A stretch of DNA of 64,000 nucleotides from Mesostigma viride (lineage: Eukaryota > Streptophyta > Mesostigmatophyceae > Mesostigmatales > Mesostigmataceae): the NCBI GenBank assembly GCA_009746045.1, contig RPFO01000156.1:2840452-2904451 (forward strand), given 5' to 3'. The notes under the pieces are model-generated. The model worked only from the letters and a program-made list of their open reading frames with translations. It did no database searches and was not told where the DNA came from. Below, one piece after another: positions 63,241-64,000 of this stretch. The stretch's first letter is position 1, and each line of letters begins with the position of its first letter. Position numbers and translations under genes: made by a program.

Positions 63241-64000
63241 GTGAGGGCACTATTGACCAACGAGGGCGCGGTATCGGCTTTGAGCGGCGCGGCGCTGGGA
63301 TGGATGGACGCGATGGACGCGATGGACGCGATGGACGCGATGGACGCGATGGACGCAGTGAAGGACAGGCGCTGGGAGACCAGGCTGCGCTGGCAGATGA
63401 TCAGAGCCAAGGATCTCGATCAGGGCGGTCAGAACGCGCCAGCTGCAGATCAAGCAGCACCTAGGCGGCCGACCGTGGCTGAAGGGTACGCGGTGCTAAG
63501 CCAGTTTCAGTCCATGCATCAAGGACAATTGGCAGCCCCGGGACGCCGAGAGGATGTTAGAGGACATGAACTTGTACACGGACATCTACACCGGTAACAA
63601 GCTTCGCATCCTGGCCTCTAGTGCCTACATAAGGCAGTCGGCGAGGCGGCTGTTCAAGTTTGTCCGGGAGCGACACACAGCTGGGGACACCTGGACTGCG
63701 TTTATGACGCGACTCAGGGTGTTCCTGAGTGACAAGAGGACCATAGATGGGTCCCACCTGAAGCAAGAATACCTGGACTACAAGCCCATCAAGGGGCAGC
63801 TAGTGGTCCACGCCTTTGAAGACTTCGTCAAGCTGAGGGAGGACGCCATGGCCAAGGGATTCTTCGTTGCAGATCGGATGGCCATGGGCGACTTTCTCAA
63901 GTCGCTGCAGCTGGATCCGGTCACCATGGATAATGTGACCATCCACATGCGACAGGTCCATGGCTGGGCAGCCATGACGGACCAGTTGTATGAGTGTTTC
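63241..64000 (+). pseudogene. gag-like protein, frameshifted, runs off the window
   Basis: The first frame (63241-63540) has MRALLTNEGAVSALSGAALG, five Met-Asp-Ala repeats from a 9-bp tandem repeat (63302-63356), then RRWETRLRWQMIRAKDLDQG. A second frame, open from 63500 to the window end, reads DNWQPRDAERMLEDMNLYTD, then ARRLFKFVRERHTAGDTWTA, YLDYKPIKGQLVVHAFEDFV and DRMAMGDFLKSLQLDP. The all-helical, charged composition resembles retrotransposon gag, but no zinc knuckle or protease is visible before the edge. The shift lies between about 63497 and 63541. A host gene with a short intron is the alternative. Confidence 0.45.

Overview
The window is nuclear DNA of a photosynthetic eukaryote, most likely a green alga (inference). 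GC-rich exons with GT-AG introns sit among AT-rich spacers, and microsatellites, minisatellites and decayed transposons are very abundant. A gene for a chloroplast-envelope glycolate/glycerate translocator argues for a plastid-bearing, photorespiring cell. Most of the sequence is intron or repeat; only about 4-5 kb encodes recognisable host protein.

Layout. 1.4-18.8 kb, minus strand: a PLGG1 (LrgA-LrgB) gene, rebuilt here from 12 exons that join in phase; its first (transit-peptide) exon was not found. 12.2-13.7 kb, inside a PLGG1 intron: a 1.4 kb palindrome. 20.1-22.0 kb, plus strand: a complete three-exon DPH3 gene (diphthamide synthesis). 22-28.3 kb: degenerate repeats, then a LINE-type ORF1 relic inside an element with about 150-bp inverted ends. 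28.7-34.9 kb, minus strand: an unrecognised 453-residue coiled-coil protein in four exons, with a 1.6 kb polypurine array in its first intron. 35.9-40.6 kb, plus strand: an XRCC2-like RAD51 paralogue. 41.06-44.67 kb: a hAT transposon inserted in a 7-bp minisatellite, its transposase broken by an inverted copy of its own coding sequence. 45.5-51 kb: a second 7-bp satellite and two opposed gypsy fragments, one amplified into an array of the start of its reverse transcriptase and folded into a large hairpin. 51.5-54.1 kb: LINE tails and a second ORF1 copy. 54.8-55.75 kb: an intact unrecognised 308-residue ORF. 56.4-58.8 kb: a piggyBac transposase with one frameshift. 61.35-62.69 kb: a nearly perfect inverted dimer with palindromic ends. 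The window ends in an open gag-like ORF.

The most unusual observation is that real splice junctions, and the 3' ends of three coding regions, are accompanied by decayed partial copies ('echoes') in the adjacent intron or flank. This occurs in all four host genes, on both strands, and simple-sequence arrays often lie between the real junction and its echo. It suggests that introns here grow by repeated short duplications across exon edges.

The host genes do not form a pathway: one is photorespiratory, one modifies translation elongation factor 2, one repairs DNA and one is unknown. PLGG1/DPH3 and the coiled-coil gene/XRCC2 are divergent pairs with about 1 kb of shared upstream DNA.
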